Source of the DNA: Rhizophagus irregularis
Taxonomy: Eukaryota; Glomeromycota; Glomeromycetes; Glomerales; Glomeraceae
Reading direction: 5' to 3'
Assembly: GCF_026210795.1 (NCBI RefSeq)
Contig: NC_089459.1
Location: 744,001-808,000, forward strand
Length of the DNA: 64,000 bases
Under the pieces are notes generated by a model. The model had not been told where the DNA came from, ran no database searches, and was given only the letters and a program-made list of their open reading frames with translations. Shown here one piece after another: positions 1-14,189 of the stretch. Every line of letters begins with the position of its first letter. Position 1 is the first letter of the stretch. A program made the translations under genes and the position numbers.

Positions 1-2
1 TA

Positions 3-341
3 TTAATCCTTTATTGCTCTGCAATTATGTAAAAGATACATTGCCTTAATTGACCTGTGTACCGACATTTTTGCAGAAGAATTACTCATGATACTCTTTC
101 TTCTATTTTCCAGTAAATTTTGTGGTTGAAATTCGATAGAATGTGAATCTGAATTTGTTTGCATGTTTAAAATAGAAGAAGTTGCAAAATCACTGTCAGG
201 AGGCAAAGTTAAAGTTGAATTCGTTCGCTTATGAAGTAAAATAGTTGTAGGCGGCAAATCATTACTATTGTTATTAAAATTACGTAATAGGGGTAGTGGT
301 GTTGATTTTGTACTATTTTCTTTTTCATTATTTTCAGACAT
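3..341 (-). CDS. Ser/Asn-rich low-complexity protein, 3' end uncertain
   Basis: Open frame of 112 codons starting at the ATG at 339-341 (MSENNEKEN...). An upstream in-frame ATG at 435-437 would add a hydrophobic, AT-repeat-encoded leader (IFLYIYIYI) and is less likely. The protein is rich in Ser, Asn, Thr and Pro, has a basic RRKS patch and no domain I recognise; it looks disordered. The frame stops at 3-5, but GT and AG signals near the left edge (an acceptor-like ttgcag just before the last codons) mean the gene may continue by splicing beyond the window. It is divergent from the BZZ1-like gene, separated by about 430 bp. The function is not known. Confidence 0.45.
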   Translation of the reverse strand: MSENNEKENSTKSTPLPLLRNFNNNSNDLPPTTILLHKRTNSTLTLPPDSDFATSSILNMQTNSDSHSIEFQPQNLLENRRKSIMSNSSAKMSVHRSIKAMYLLHNCRAIKD

Positions 342-772
342 ATTTATAAAATAAAAAGGATGAATGGATGAATTGAACAGAATTTGAAATGTCTTATGTC
401 TTATATATATATATATATATAAGAAAATTGCAATCATTTATTATTGGCCTGTCAACAAGTGATACACTTGGCGTTTTAAACAACTGACGCCAATCGCAGA
501 TCCAAACCTTACTCCTGACAGCGTGACGCAAAATTAATTAAGCGTTTTTACTTATTTGGACTGAGATAGAGTAAATATATTTATTAACACATGATTCTTC
601 CATGATTTTTTAAATTTTTAAAGACGTTTGAGAGAGAAAATTCTTTAGATTATAAAACAAAAATAGAAGTTTTCGTTATAGAGTTTTCCATATTACAGCA
701 TAAATGTATACTAACCATTAAACCTTTGTATAACGATTCACGAAGATCGACACGATTTAATTTTTTTAAAAA
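342..772. promoter_or_regulatory. Divergent intergenic region with TA microsatellite
   Basis: About 430 bp between two divergent start codons, so it should hold both promoters. It contains a short (TA)n run at about 402-420 and AT-rich stretches. I see no recognisable operator or conserved element. Confidence 0.4.
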
Positions 773-3700
773 ATGAGTTTTGGAACGGAATTAAAGGTAA
801 TTCTTCATAAAGTATTAATTGTTATATTTACAATTTCGTGAGAAACTAAATGAACATTCCCATTTAGGATCAAGTGTCTTCAGTAAACCAATTTGTCCAA
901 AGTGGGATCCATTTTTTAAACGATTTTAGGGATTTTATTAAAGAGCGTGCTCAAATAGAAAAGGAGTATGCACAGAAAATTGAAGCACTTGTCAAAAAAT
1001 ATTCAAGTAAAAAGGATAAGAAAGCATTGGCCATGACGGTTGGCGACTTCCCAAAAGAGAACGATACTGAAGTCGATGTTGAATCTAGGTAAGTATCGAA
1101 TATTTATTTGAATTATATTGTAACTAATTATTATATTCATAGATCATTGATTCCTTTTACACTCAAAGTACTTTCTTAAAGGCATGGTCAGTTATTCTGG
1201 AAGAAACAGATAATATTGCGAAAGAGCGAGCAAAATTTTCAGAAACATTATCAACAAATGTTATGGAGAAAGTAAAGACAGTTGCGACAAGAAAGGAAGA
1301 AATTAGAAAAAAGGTAATAATATCATCGATTAGTCTATGATTAAACTCTGGTAATTATTAACATGATATTTTTATTTTTAGCATATGGAATTTGCGCAGA
1401 AATTAGTTACTGACAGAGATAAAATTTATTCGGAAAGGAAAAAGGTAATAGAAGTATACCAAGAATATAAAATTTATTTTTTCTTTTATTAAGTATAATT
1501 CATTTAATAGGTTAAAACTCGTTATGATGAATGTTGCGTAGAAGTTCAAAGTTCACAACAAAGACTTGATCGATCGACGGATGATAAAGTATTGGAAAAA
1601 GTAATTCTCACTTATTATTTCTTAGAAAAGTAATTCATTATTGTGGTTACAATTACTAATGTTAATTTTTTTTAAAAAAAAGTTAAAAAATCAGAAAATA
1701 CAGGATATTATCGAAATGAATAATAACAAAGTAATGTTTATATATTGGATTGAATTGTTATAATTTGATTAGAAAAATACGTATTTACTCTTTTTTGATA
1801 ATTTTAGAATCTTTATATTTTGTCTATACGTGTATCTAATAATCTCAAAAAGAAATATTACCATTCGGATATACCTGCTCTTATCGACGTAATTTAAAAT
1901 TTTAATCTTTTATATCGTTTTTTATTTCTTTGATTATTTATTAATTTTAGTTTTTATAACAGCAATTGCAAGAACTCAATGAAAGTAGGATAGTGGCCTT
2001 GAAAAGTATTTGGGATGATTATGTGAATTTTGAGATATCTGTATTAGAAGAATCCAAGAATCATCTTGATACATCACTTCAAATTATTAATGATGTTGAT
2101 AGTCACATCGATTCAGAATTGTTTATAAATAATAATAAGAGAAGTTGGGAAGAACCAGCGGATTTTGTTTTCGAGTCTTCACCAATATATAGTGATACTG
2201 TGTGTAAAATATTTTTTATTTGATAAAATAAAAGCATCATTCTTTATTTAACTTATGATATTCGGTGTTTCGTTAGGAAGAATTGGTTGATGATGAAAAC
2301 TCGCGAGTTTATCTCAGTAATAAACTTTCTAAGGCCAAGCGAAATTTAACAAAACTAACTTCGGAGATTGAATCTAAGAGGAAAGAAATTGATGGGATGG
2401 AGTCTCTAAAAGAAGCATACGAAAATAACCCGAGGCTTGGTGATTCAGATGCAGTCACTGATGTATTCAATTTAATTTTTTTTATTATTAATATTATCTT
2501 TTTTAACAGCTACAATTTTTTAATTTGTCTTAATAAATTTTAAAGAATCTGCATAGAACTATTAGAGAATATACTATCTTAGAGACAAACAGAGTTAAAT
2601 ATCAAACACAAGTTGAGTCTATAGTAGAAGCTATTGGAGGTGAGTGAGGTTATTTTATTAATTTTGTAATGTTTTTCCTGGAACGTAAAAATTTTTTTAT
2701 ATATTGGTATTATTAGATATTGGGCATGACCAAGAATCTCATGATTTCAAAAATGCATCATTTACAATCCCTACAACTTGTGATTTGTGTCAAACTACGA
2801 TTTGGGGTATCGCGAAACAAGGTTTCACTTGTAAAGGTAGATAACTTTGTAATAGTTTGATTTTATCTTTTAGTTCTTTATATTAATTAACTTTTCTTTA
2901 GATTGTGGTTACAATTGTCATGCTAGATGTGAAATGAAAGTTCCACCTATTTGTACAAAGGAAAAGGGTAAAATTGTTAAAGGGCTTGTTCGATCTGAAA
3001 CATTCTCAAATCCGGCATCTCCTTGGGGAACCATTTCTTGTAAATACCTTAATTATTATAATTTAAATTTATTGATTTTCAATTCAAATACTTATCTAAC
3101 ATAACATAGCAATGTCTAATTATACGTTGAGTGGTGAATCGGCCCCATCTATATTTTCTGTGACAGAAATAACAGAAAGAGAAGATGTATGGACAGCGGA
3201 AGTTTTATATGACCATGTTGCCGATACTAAAGCAGAGCTTACTGTATCAACTGGTGACATTATCACTGTTTTTGAGCCAGATGGTAATAATTAATTTTTT
3301 TTTTAATTAAAACAATATTTGTAAAAAAAATATCTAATTATATTCAAAAATTATTTATAGATGGTTCTGGATGGGTTAAGGTATTAGAAGAATTGTATGC
3401 TTTTATTTTATAATAGTATTAAATAATATATTCTTATATTTCTTATTTTTTAGGCATTTCATAATGGAAAAGAAGGATTGGTTCCAGCATCGTATATTGA
3501 ATATCAGAATTTAACAACTGATTTTGGTAATTGAAATTTATTCCAAAAGTGATTTCACGATTTAATGGAACGTGTAATAATTATATTTTAACAATAATTC
3601 ATTTCAATTTTTTTTAAAAAAATCCAGTTAAAGTACTCTATGATTATGAATCACAATCCCCTGAAGAATTAACGATAAAGGAAGGCGATGTTATTCAGGT

Positions 3701-3880
3701 TACTAATAAAGAAGTTGCTGAAGGATGGTGGGAAGGTATGGATTTATTTTTATTACAAGATATTTTAATTTTTTAGAAAAGAAAAGTATTAAGTATTTAT
3801 TTAATTCATTATATAAAGGCATACTTGATGGTATTACGGGCCAATTTCCCGCAAATTATGTGACCCCGTTGGAAGAATAA
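773..3880 (+). CDS. BZZ1: F-BAR/C1/SH3-SH3 protein, Bzz1-like (syndapin/Toca family)
   Basis: Seventeen exons: 773-796, 868-1088, 1169-1313, 1382-1444, 1511-1600, 1683-1730, 1808-1888, 1963-2199, 2277-2462, 2546-2639, 2717-2836, 2902-3039, 3110-3283, 3361-3380, 3454-3526, 3628-3735, 3819-3880. They sum to 1884 nt (627 aa), close to yeast Bzz1 (633 aa). Order of domains: F-BAR (about 1-260, with the typical FIKERAQIEKEYA and NNLKKKYYH stretches), coiled coil, C1 zinc finger (about 402-450, H-x12-C-x2-C ... C-x2-C with CDLC and CHARC), then two SH3 domains (about 500-556 and 571-627, ALYDY-like VKVLYDYES and GWWEG, ANYV). Members of the family bind curved membrane and recruit WASP/myosin-I to actin patches in endocytosis. 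The exon 3 acceptor at 1168 was chosen because the earlier AG at 1142 leads to a stop; the exon 6 start at 1683 is the least certain boundary. Confidence 0.93.
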
Positions 3881-4190
3881 TTGAGTTGATTTTTTCTTCA
3901 ATTGAATAAATATTTTATTTTTATTTATTTATTATATTTTAATTTAAGAAAGATCACATACATATATATATTATTATTATTGTTTTATAAATATTTAATG
4001 AACACTGAATAATTTCTATTTGTATTTTGTATATACCATTAATTATATGTTATTATAATGGATTTTTTAATTTAGAACAATAAATGCTGCTTATTGTATA
4101 ATAAATCAATGTATGCATTTGAATGATGGATTAAAAAATCAACTAATGAATTTTTAAATCACATTTTGTTACAATAGAATATCAAAATTT
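3881..4190. other. Convergent 3' intergenic spacer
   Basis: About 310 bp between the stop of the BZZ1-like gene and the stop of MET3, very AT-rich, with several AATAAA-like motifs usable for polyadenylation on either strand. Nothing else is visible. Confidence 0.4.
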
Positions 4191-7826
<3,636 letters not shown>

Positions 7827-9452
7827 TTATGTTCTTAATCTCTTTTTTGAGATCGAAATAAATTCATCCTCACTCGAAGAATCACTATAATTACTGCTAT
7901 CGTCATGATTCCAATCAATACTTGAATCGCTATAATATCTTATCTTTTTGCTTCTATGCTTCTTCCTGTTGAAAGTAATAGGAATCACATTTCTAACAGT
8001 TTCGACCAATATTACTTCATCATCATTATTATCGTCGCTAATTTCGATTACTTCATTAGGTGGTGATTCCGTTAAATCAATGAACTCTGAGTCAAACTCA
8101 TTTCGGTTAATATCTATCAAGTTTTCTTCACCCTCAACTTTGTTTACAATAGATGTTTCATTCTCCTCTTCTTTATCATTAATTGAAATCTCTCTAATTC
8201 TCTCATTAAGTTTTTCATTAGCAGCTAATTCAACATCTCCCCTGTAGTTTATAATACTTCCATCTGTTATAAGTTCGATCATCTTACTTTCAATTTCAAA
8301 ATTTCTTCTCTCAGCTACCTCTTCATTAAGTGGATTGCTTTTTACTTGTTTGTTCAAATTCTCTCTAATAACCTCATAATTTGGACTCTCGCTTTCAACT
8401 TTATCTTTCTCTTGAAATCTCTCGCTCTCAAATACTTCCTCTTCTTCATTTTCAAAATTGCGAATATTTTCCATTTCTTCATCATTTTTATAACTAGTTA
8501 TTAATGGTGAATATTCTTCCTCAATTCTAACGAATATTTCTTCCTTTCTGTAATCATCAGAACCATCATTTTCAAAATTGCGAATACTTTCTACTTTACC
8601 ATCATTATTAACACTAATATTTGGTGAATATTTTTCTTCAATTCTAACATATACTTCTCTTTTGCTGTAATCAATTATTTCTTCTCTATGCTCACTTGTT
8701 ACTATCTCATCATCAGATTCATGGGATTGCTCATCTTCGAACAAAATATTTTTAATTATACTCCTCCGTGAATTATCCGGAGATTCAATCAAATCAAACC
8801 CTTCATTTTGTAACCATTCTTTTGTTTGGTAACGAATATGTAGTTCAACAATGGGTTTATTGGAGGTTGCTCTTAAGTTTGGCATAGGTTCATCTTGTGG
8901 TTTTTCCAAACATATAACATCTCGAGGATCGATATTATCTAAATCGGGTGATTCTGGAATCATTTCTTGGTTATTTCTAATCTGCGACATGAACCGTTTC
9001 CCATGTAACCTTTCTGCAGTAAATACATAGACGGAAATTACGCCCGAATCTTTAGACGATTTCGTGCACTTTTTTGGAAGATTAGATACAAAAATTTCAT
9101 CATCAGTCCAACAATTTGTATCGAATTTAAACTTGTGAAAAACCGTCTTATCATAGTTATAAAAACCGTATATATAGGTATATGGATCGTCGCTTAAAGG
9201 GTTAAGTTCCATGTATGTATCGTCATTTTGACCATCGACATAATGTACTCCTTTATAAACCATCGAACCTAAAGTAGAATGAACCCCCACTCTTATACAA
9301 AAGTGACAACTATAATATGGAGCCTCTATATATGTTATAGTCTGTTTTTCTCTAGATCTAGTTAACTTAGCCTTCTCACTTAACGATACCTCGTACTCTG
9401 GTAATACTTCATTGTCAACGAGGATTTCCAGTGAAAAGTCTCCCTTGCGCAT
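7827..9452 (-). CDS. DUF7918-like acidic protein with candidate SUMO-interacting motifs
   Basis: Single exon, 541 aa from the ATG at 9450-9452 (an upstream in-frame TTG is not a start). Residues about 1-175 resemble the fungal DUF7918 domain: they open with LEILVDNEVLPEYEV, have a YIEAPYYSCHFCIRVGV strand pair and a VISVYVFTAERL strand. The rest is acidic and low-complexity. Two copies of a ~38-residue unit lie in tandem (about 258-335, each with an EYSP-like YVRIEEKYSP/FVRIEEEYSP core followed by IRNFEN). Near 455-485 three hydrophobic cores sit in acidic context, FIDLTESP, EVIEISDD and DEVILVE, which fit the SUMO-interacting motif pattern; VICLE further upstream is a weaker fourth. The C-terminus is Ser/Asp-rich after a basic KKHRSKKIR. 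It is divergent from SUR2. The domain call is by memory of the family and the role is unknown. Confidence 0.75.
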   Translation of the reverse strand: MRKGDFSLEILVDNEVLPEYEVSLSEKAKLTRSREKQTITYIEAPYYSCHFCIRVGVHSTLGSMVYKGVHYVDGQNDDTYMELNPLSDDPYTYIYGFYNYDKTVFHKFKFDTNCWTDDEIFVSNLPKKCTKSSKDSGVISVYVFTAERLHGKRFMSQIRNNQEMIPESPDLDNIDPRDVICLEKPQDEPMPNLRATSNKPIVELHIRYQTKEWLQNEGFDLIESPDNSRRSIIKNILFEDEQSHESDDEIVTSEHREEIIDYSKREVYVRIEEKYSPNISVNNDGKVESIRNFENDGSDDYRKEEIFVRIEEEYSPLITSYKNDEEMENIRNFENEEEEVFESERFQEKDKVESESPNYEVIRENLNKQVKSNPLNEEVAERRNFEIESKMIELITDGSIINYRGDVELAANEKLNERIREISINDKEEENETSIVNKVEGEENLIDINRNEFDSEFIDLTESPPNEVIEISDDNNDDEVILVETVRNVIPITFNRKKHRSKKIRYYSDSSIDWNHDDSSNYSDSSSEDEFISISKKRLRT

Positions 9453-9876
9453 TTTGTTATTTCTCAAAAGGATAAATTTATTTTTTACCGAAAAAGTATA
9501 ATTTTTTTTTAAAAAAAAACGAAGTCATAAATGGTAAGGATCTGACTCGAATAGTAGAGTTATAACAATGGAACAATGAAAAAGTGTTCAATTTAGCCAA
9601 GAGTATTAATAATCGGCCCGATATATCATCCCTTATGGGAAAAAAAATGTTACGCATATGACGCGTGTTATGGAAATTTAGTTCCATTCTTGTATAATTC
9701 TGACGATAAAATAAATAAAATAAATGTCGCGACACATAATTTCCAAGATTGTACTCGTGTCATGTAATCAATTTTTTTTGTCATCATATTATATATATAA
9801 ACAAAATTTTTTCAATTATTTTCAGTAGGCTACTTGCCAAGTGAAAAAAGTTTTTATTTTTCGTAGCTTTGGTAAC
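9453..9876. promoter_or_regulatory. Divergent promoter region (DUF7918-like gene / SUR2)
   Basis: 424 bp between two divergent ATGs, AT-rich, with an A/T homopolymer near 9500 and TATATATA near 9791. The short frames here are spurious. Confidence 0.35.
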
Positions 9877-11173
9877 ATGAATACGACTTTCGAAATGCCG
9901 TCGCAAACAGCGACACCTCTCCAGTATACGCCTATTCTTTCTTTTATGTCGGACAAACAGCTTGCATTGTTTGTCCCGTTCGTAGTTTATTGGATATATT
10001 CGGGTTTTTACCACCTAATTTCGATTTATGAAGTTTCTTTTTTTGAAAAATATAGAATTCATAGTCTTATTGAAGTAGAAACAAGAAACAAAGTTTCTAT
10101 GGGTGAAGTGGTTAGAGCTGTTTTATTACAACAATTTTTACAGACTTTACTGGGTTTATTATTAGTTGTTGTCGAAGACGACGATGTTTTATTAGATGAT
10201 GAGGTTGAATTGCTAGGCTATCGACAAACGTTAGAGGCTATGGCAACAATTTTTGGTCTGTGGAATCTGCTTGAGCCTTATCAAAATATTATCATAGAGA
10301 CATCATACTGGTATTTTATTCCATTATCCCGATTTTTATTTGCAATGTAGGTAACCATTTTTATATAATCGGTTTTACCTAATTAGTAGATTAAATTTGG
10401 AAAATTTTTTTTACGATTTCTAATTTATATATTTTAAAATTAGGATTTTTTTGGATACATGGCAATATTTTATGCATAGGCTTTTTCATCAAAATAAATT
10501 TCTCTATAAACACATTCATTCATTACATCACAGACTACATGCACCATATGCTTTTGGTGCACTTTATAATCATCCCATTGAAGGTTTTGTGATGGATTCC
10601 GTGGGTGCCGGATTGGCATTTAAATTATCAGGGATGACAACCATCGGTGGAATGATATTTTTTGGATTCGCAACATTTAAAACCGGTAAGAGAACCTTTT
10701 TTTTTTTTAGAGTTTATTACAAATACATAACTCGATTCTTTGTTACACAGTCGATGATCATTGTGGATATGATTTACCGTTTAACCCGGTTCAAAAAATT
10801 TTCGGTAATAATTCAGCCTAGTAAGTTTGCTATAATTTATTCTAATAGACGATTCAAGATCTTTTTTCTTACATATCAACTTACTTGTAGCCATGATATC
10901 CATCATCAATCATACGGGATTAAAATGAATTTTTCTCAACCGTTTTTCACTATATGGGATCGAATTCTTGGAACTTATCTACCAGAACCTCCAAAATCAT
11001 TAAAAGAGTATCAATCCTCTCAGACAACCACCATTCATAGTCTTACATTAAAGGATCGTGAAGCTATTGATCACAAAGATGAGCCAGATGTCTTTAAAAT
11101 CCAGGAAACAATTTCCGCAGGAATTTCTCCGAGATATAATTTGAGACCACGAAAAACTCTTTCGTCAATCTAA
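9877..11173 (+). CDS. SUR2: Sphinganine C4-hydroxylase (fatty acid hydroxylase superfamily)
   Basis: Four exons: 9877-10346, 10444-10685, 10751-10820, 10891-11173; 1065 nt, 354 aa (yeast Sur2 is 349 aa). It hydroxylates C4 of sphinganine to give phytosphingosine in the ER membrane. The di-iron histidine boxes are all present: HRLFH (168-172), HSLHH (182-186) and HDIHH (262-266), with the family's FSQPFFTIWDRILGTY after the last box. Several hydrophobic membrane segments precede box 1, including VPFVVYWIYSGFYHL. The first intron was placed with donor GTAGGT at 10347 because the frame otherwise hits a stop; this restores the expected FAMIFLDTWQYFMHR. An acidic run (EDDDVLLDDEVE) sits in a loop near 107-118. 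Confidence 0.94.
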
Positions 11174-11578
11174 ATTTATAATTATATTCTTTACCCGATT
11201 TTATTATCGCGAGAATTCACGATGATATATTTAAGAACATTATTTTTAATAGATTACTAATTGTTAAATTATATTAAAGTTAAATATTGTAGGATTAATT
11301 TTTTAATAAATAATATCAACTAATTGAAAACAATAAAACTACGGTTAATTAGTTCCGGATTTCACTTTAAAATTATAATTTACATGAATCAAATAGTGCA
11401 TGTGAAATATGTGAAATTGAAACCTTTAATAAGCGTTGTAAAATGCTTTATTTTAAGTCGTATATTTTTTGAAGATTCGATAACAGCCAATAGGAAAATT
11501 TATGTCATCAGATTATCAGATAAAAAAATTAGGGGTTACCGAATCCTAAATAAAAATTTTTTTTTCATCTTTCATATT
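11174..11578. other. Spacer between SUR2 and the ABHD11-like gene
   Basis: 405 bp of AT-rich sequence holding the SUR2 3' end and the promoter of the next gene. An open frame runs upstream from 11579 but has no credible start or similarity. Confidence 0.35.
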
Positions 11579-12871
11579 ATGTTTCGTTCAAAAGTTCTTT
11601 TTTATTCATCTTTCAATTTGTCTTTATTAAATAAACAACCATTTATAATTATAAATAGAAAATATAGTAAACATACACATCCTCCTCCATCTGAAATAGT
11701 AAAATTATCGTATACACAATACGATCCACCAGAATTTAATGAAACAAATGAAAATCCATATTTAATAATTCTTCATGGTCTTTTTGGTTCAAAACAAAAT
11801 TGGAAATCACTAGCTAAAACTTTCGCTCAACGTTTAAATACGCGTGTTTTTACTTTGGTATTTGAAACTTTTTATTTTTTACAAACTTTTCCTTTTTTGA
11901 AAAGTGAATTATTTATAATTCTGATAGGATTTAAGAAACCATGGGGAAAGTCCACATTCACCTGTTCATAATTATGAAGTTATGTCGGATGATGTTGCAG
12001 CATTTATCAAAGAACATAAATTATATAAGACAGCTATCATGGGACATTCTATGTACAAATTCTTGCAACTCATCTTAATACTGCAATAAAAAAAAAATAG
12101 TAACATATTTATTTATATATAGGGGAGGAAGAGTAGGCATTGCTATGGCACTTAGACAAGTGCCACATATAGAAAAGCTTGTAGTTGTTGATAGTGCACC
12201 AGTTAATTCCAGAATGTCTTCAGAATTTTTCACTTATATTGACGTAATGAAAAAAATTGAACAAGCTGGAATCGTAAAACAAAGCAAAGCTGATGAGATT
12301 ATGAAAGATTATATTTCTGTAGGTTATTATTATTTTTATTAATTTATTTAACTTATATTGCTTTGTGTCTAAACGACTTGCCAAATAATTGCTTATTTTT
12401 AGGATATTTCAATTAGACAATTCTTATTAACAAATCTTAAAAAAGACCCCGAGACAGGATTATATAAATTTCGAATTCCTTTGGATATTTTAAGTGATTC
12501 GATGGGAGAATTAGGCAGATTTCCATTTGATTCAGCTCATCACACATTTCATAAAAAAACTTTATTTGTAGCTGGAACAAGATCCAACTATTTACCTCCA
12601 AAGGTAATATAACAAGAAGTAATTGAAGTAATTTTTACATTTAAAAAATTTTTTTTTTATTTTTTCTCCATAAGGTTTATCCAACAATACGAACATTTTT
12701 TACTAATGCGGTCATTGCAGAATTAGATACTGGACATTGGGGTAATATTCTTTGTTTAATCTTTTAGAATGTTCACAAGAAAAACTAAACGTTTTTTTTT
12801 TCTATTTAGTTCATGCCGAAAAACCCCTAGAATTTGCTGCTATAGTGACTGATTTTATAGTTAAAAACTAG
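11579..12871 (+). CDS. Alpha/beta hydrolase, ABHD11/Imo32-like, probably mitochondrial
   Basis: Six exons: 11579-11857, 11928-12052, 12123-12318, 12403-12603, 12675-12741, 12810-12871; 930 nt, 309 aa. The fold signatures are clear: LIILHGLFGSKQNWKSLA (oxyanion HGLFGS), DLRNHGESPHS, nucleophile elbow GHSMGG with Ser134, and the catalytic histidine in DTGHWVHAEKP (His288). The last two are on separate exons. The N-terminus (MFRSKVLFYSSFNLSLL ... NRKYS) is basic, serine-rich and free of acidic residues, as in a mitochondrial presequence. Human ABHD11 stabilises the 2-oxoglutarate dehydrogenase complex and yeast Imo32 is mitochondrial; the substrate here is unknown. Confidence 0.9.
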
Positions 12872-12903
12872 CAAAAGGTTAACCTTTAAAGAACAACCCT
12901 AGT

Positions 12904-14076
12904 GTCACCCGGAAAAATGGTAGTCGGATTGATTTGCAGGCTTACGCGTGACTTCGGACAAAAATTGAAAGCATTTCGATAAAAATCTTAATAAAAAGAC
13001 AATTGAAACGTTTTTTATTTCAATTATAAAATTTAATTATCATTCCCACATTGTATTATTATTAAATCTTGCCATGTTTTTGCCATCGTTCTTGTGATGA
13101 TATTCATTCTTTCCAGCGATTGAACATTTTTTGACCATAAAATACTTTTAGTTTTGTTAAGTGATTCTTCTAGCAACTCATTGGCTTAAATGCAATTGAA
13201 ATTAAAAAATGCAATTGAACTACATACAAAATTCTTATTATATATAATATATAAGTACTTTTCCCAAGATTTCATGTAAAATAAGTCAAATCTGCTTCAT
13301 ATGTATCTCTCTTCATTACTTCAATAATATAATCATTTTCATCCATCGCCCTCTGAGATAAATGTAATTATGTGATGAGCATTTCAATTCATAATCGATC
13401 CACCTTTTCTAAATAAAATCTAGAAAGATAAAAAAGTTCAATACAAAGATTTATGTTTAACTTTTCATTTTTCTCCTTCATATGACACATTTGTATTATT
13501 TAAGGAAATTAAAAGGCTATATACGGCTTTATGATATCACTATAGCTCTTAGTTGTCATATAAAATTGACCAATAAAAAGTGATCACTCGGTCCAACAAA
13601 AATTGTCCATGATTACCTGTGCTAAAGTAACTTCTTTGGGTAAAATTAGCATCTATTTGTTTTGTATACCCCCTCTCCATACAGTATAATAAAAATAAAA
13701 AAGGATTGTATGTGTTTTGGCAAAATAGATTATCCATGTCCTAATAAATTCGATTTTGAATACACCATTTTACAATTATACAATATAACTGTCCGGTTAA
13801 AAACACGTTCGGATGCGGTATACTGTATAGCGTTTTATTATATAAATTCGTTATAACCAGCACAATAAAATTTCGGCTCAGAGTTGACTGTATACAGTTC
13901 TCTATAGCGAATTTTTATATAGTGAATAACTTGCTATAATGAAGAAAAATTCAGGTACAGATTTTTTTTAAGTATAGTGAATTTCTCACTATAATCTCCA
14001 GCCCATGGGATTCACTATAGTGAGGGGGTGAACTGTAAATGAACCCGGCTACTATTTTTTCCGGGTGACTCCATTT
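12904..14076. repeat. Region bounded by terminal inverted repeats (~1.17 kb)
   Basis: GTCACCCGGAAAAATGGTAG near 12904 is matched in inverted orientation near 14043-14070 (CCCGGCTACTATTTTTTCC then GGGTGAC). The ends suggest a decayed DNA transposon, but I found no clear target-site duplication and no transposase frame. The interior is AT-rich, with a nested mariner-type miniature element at 13895-14035. No gene is supported in 12872-14189. Confidence 0.45.
13895..14035. mobile_element. Mariner-type MITE (TA-flanked, 141 bp)
   Basis: Flanked by TA on both sides (13893-13894, 14036-14037). The left end is CAGTTCTCTATAGCGAA and the right end, reversed, is CAGTTCACCCCCTCACTATA. Internal TATAGTGAA motifs are inverted. 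It is non-coding and lies inside the larger 12904-14076 inverted-repeat region. Confidence 0.55.
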
Positions 14077-14189
14077 TTAAAGCATAATGATTTCATGGTT
14101 GATCGGCTTAGTATTACATTAAATAAAGGGCCTATGCATTCAACTTAAACTTTCTCATTTCGCTTATACTTCCATACGTTTAAAAGAAA

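Noticed and set aside
9453-9467. Upstream start for the DUF7918-like protein at 9467
   Set aside because: The codon there is TTG; the first ATG in frame is at 9450-9452 and the domain begins right after it.
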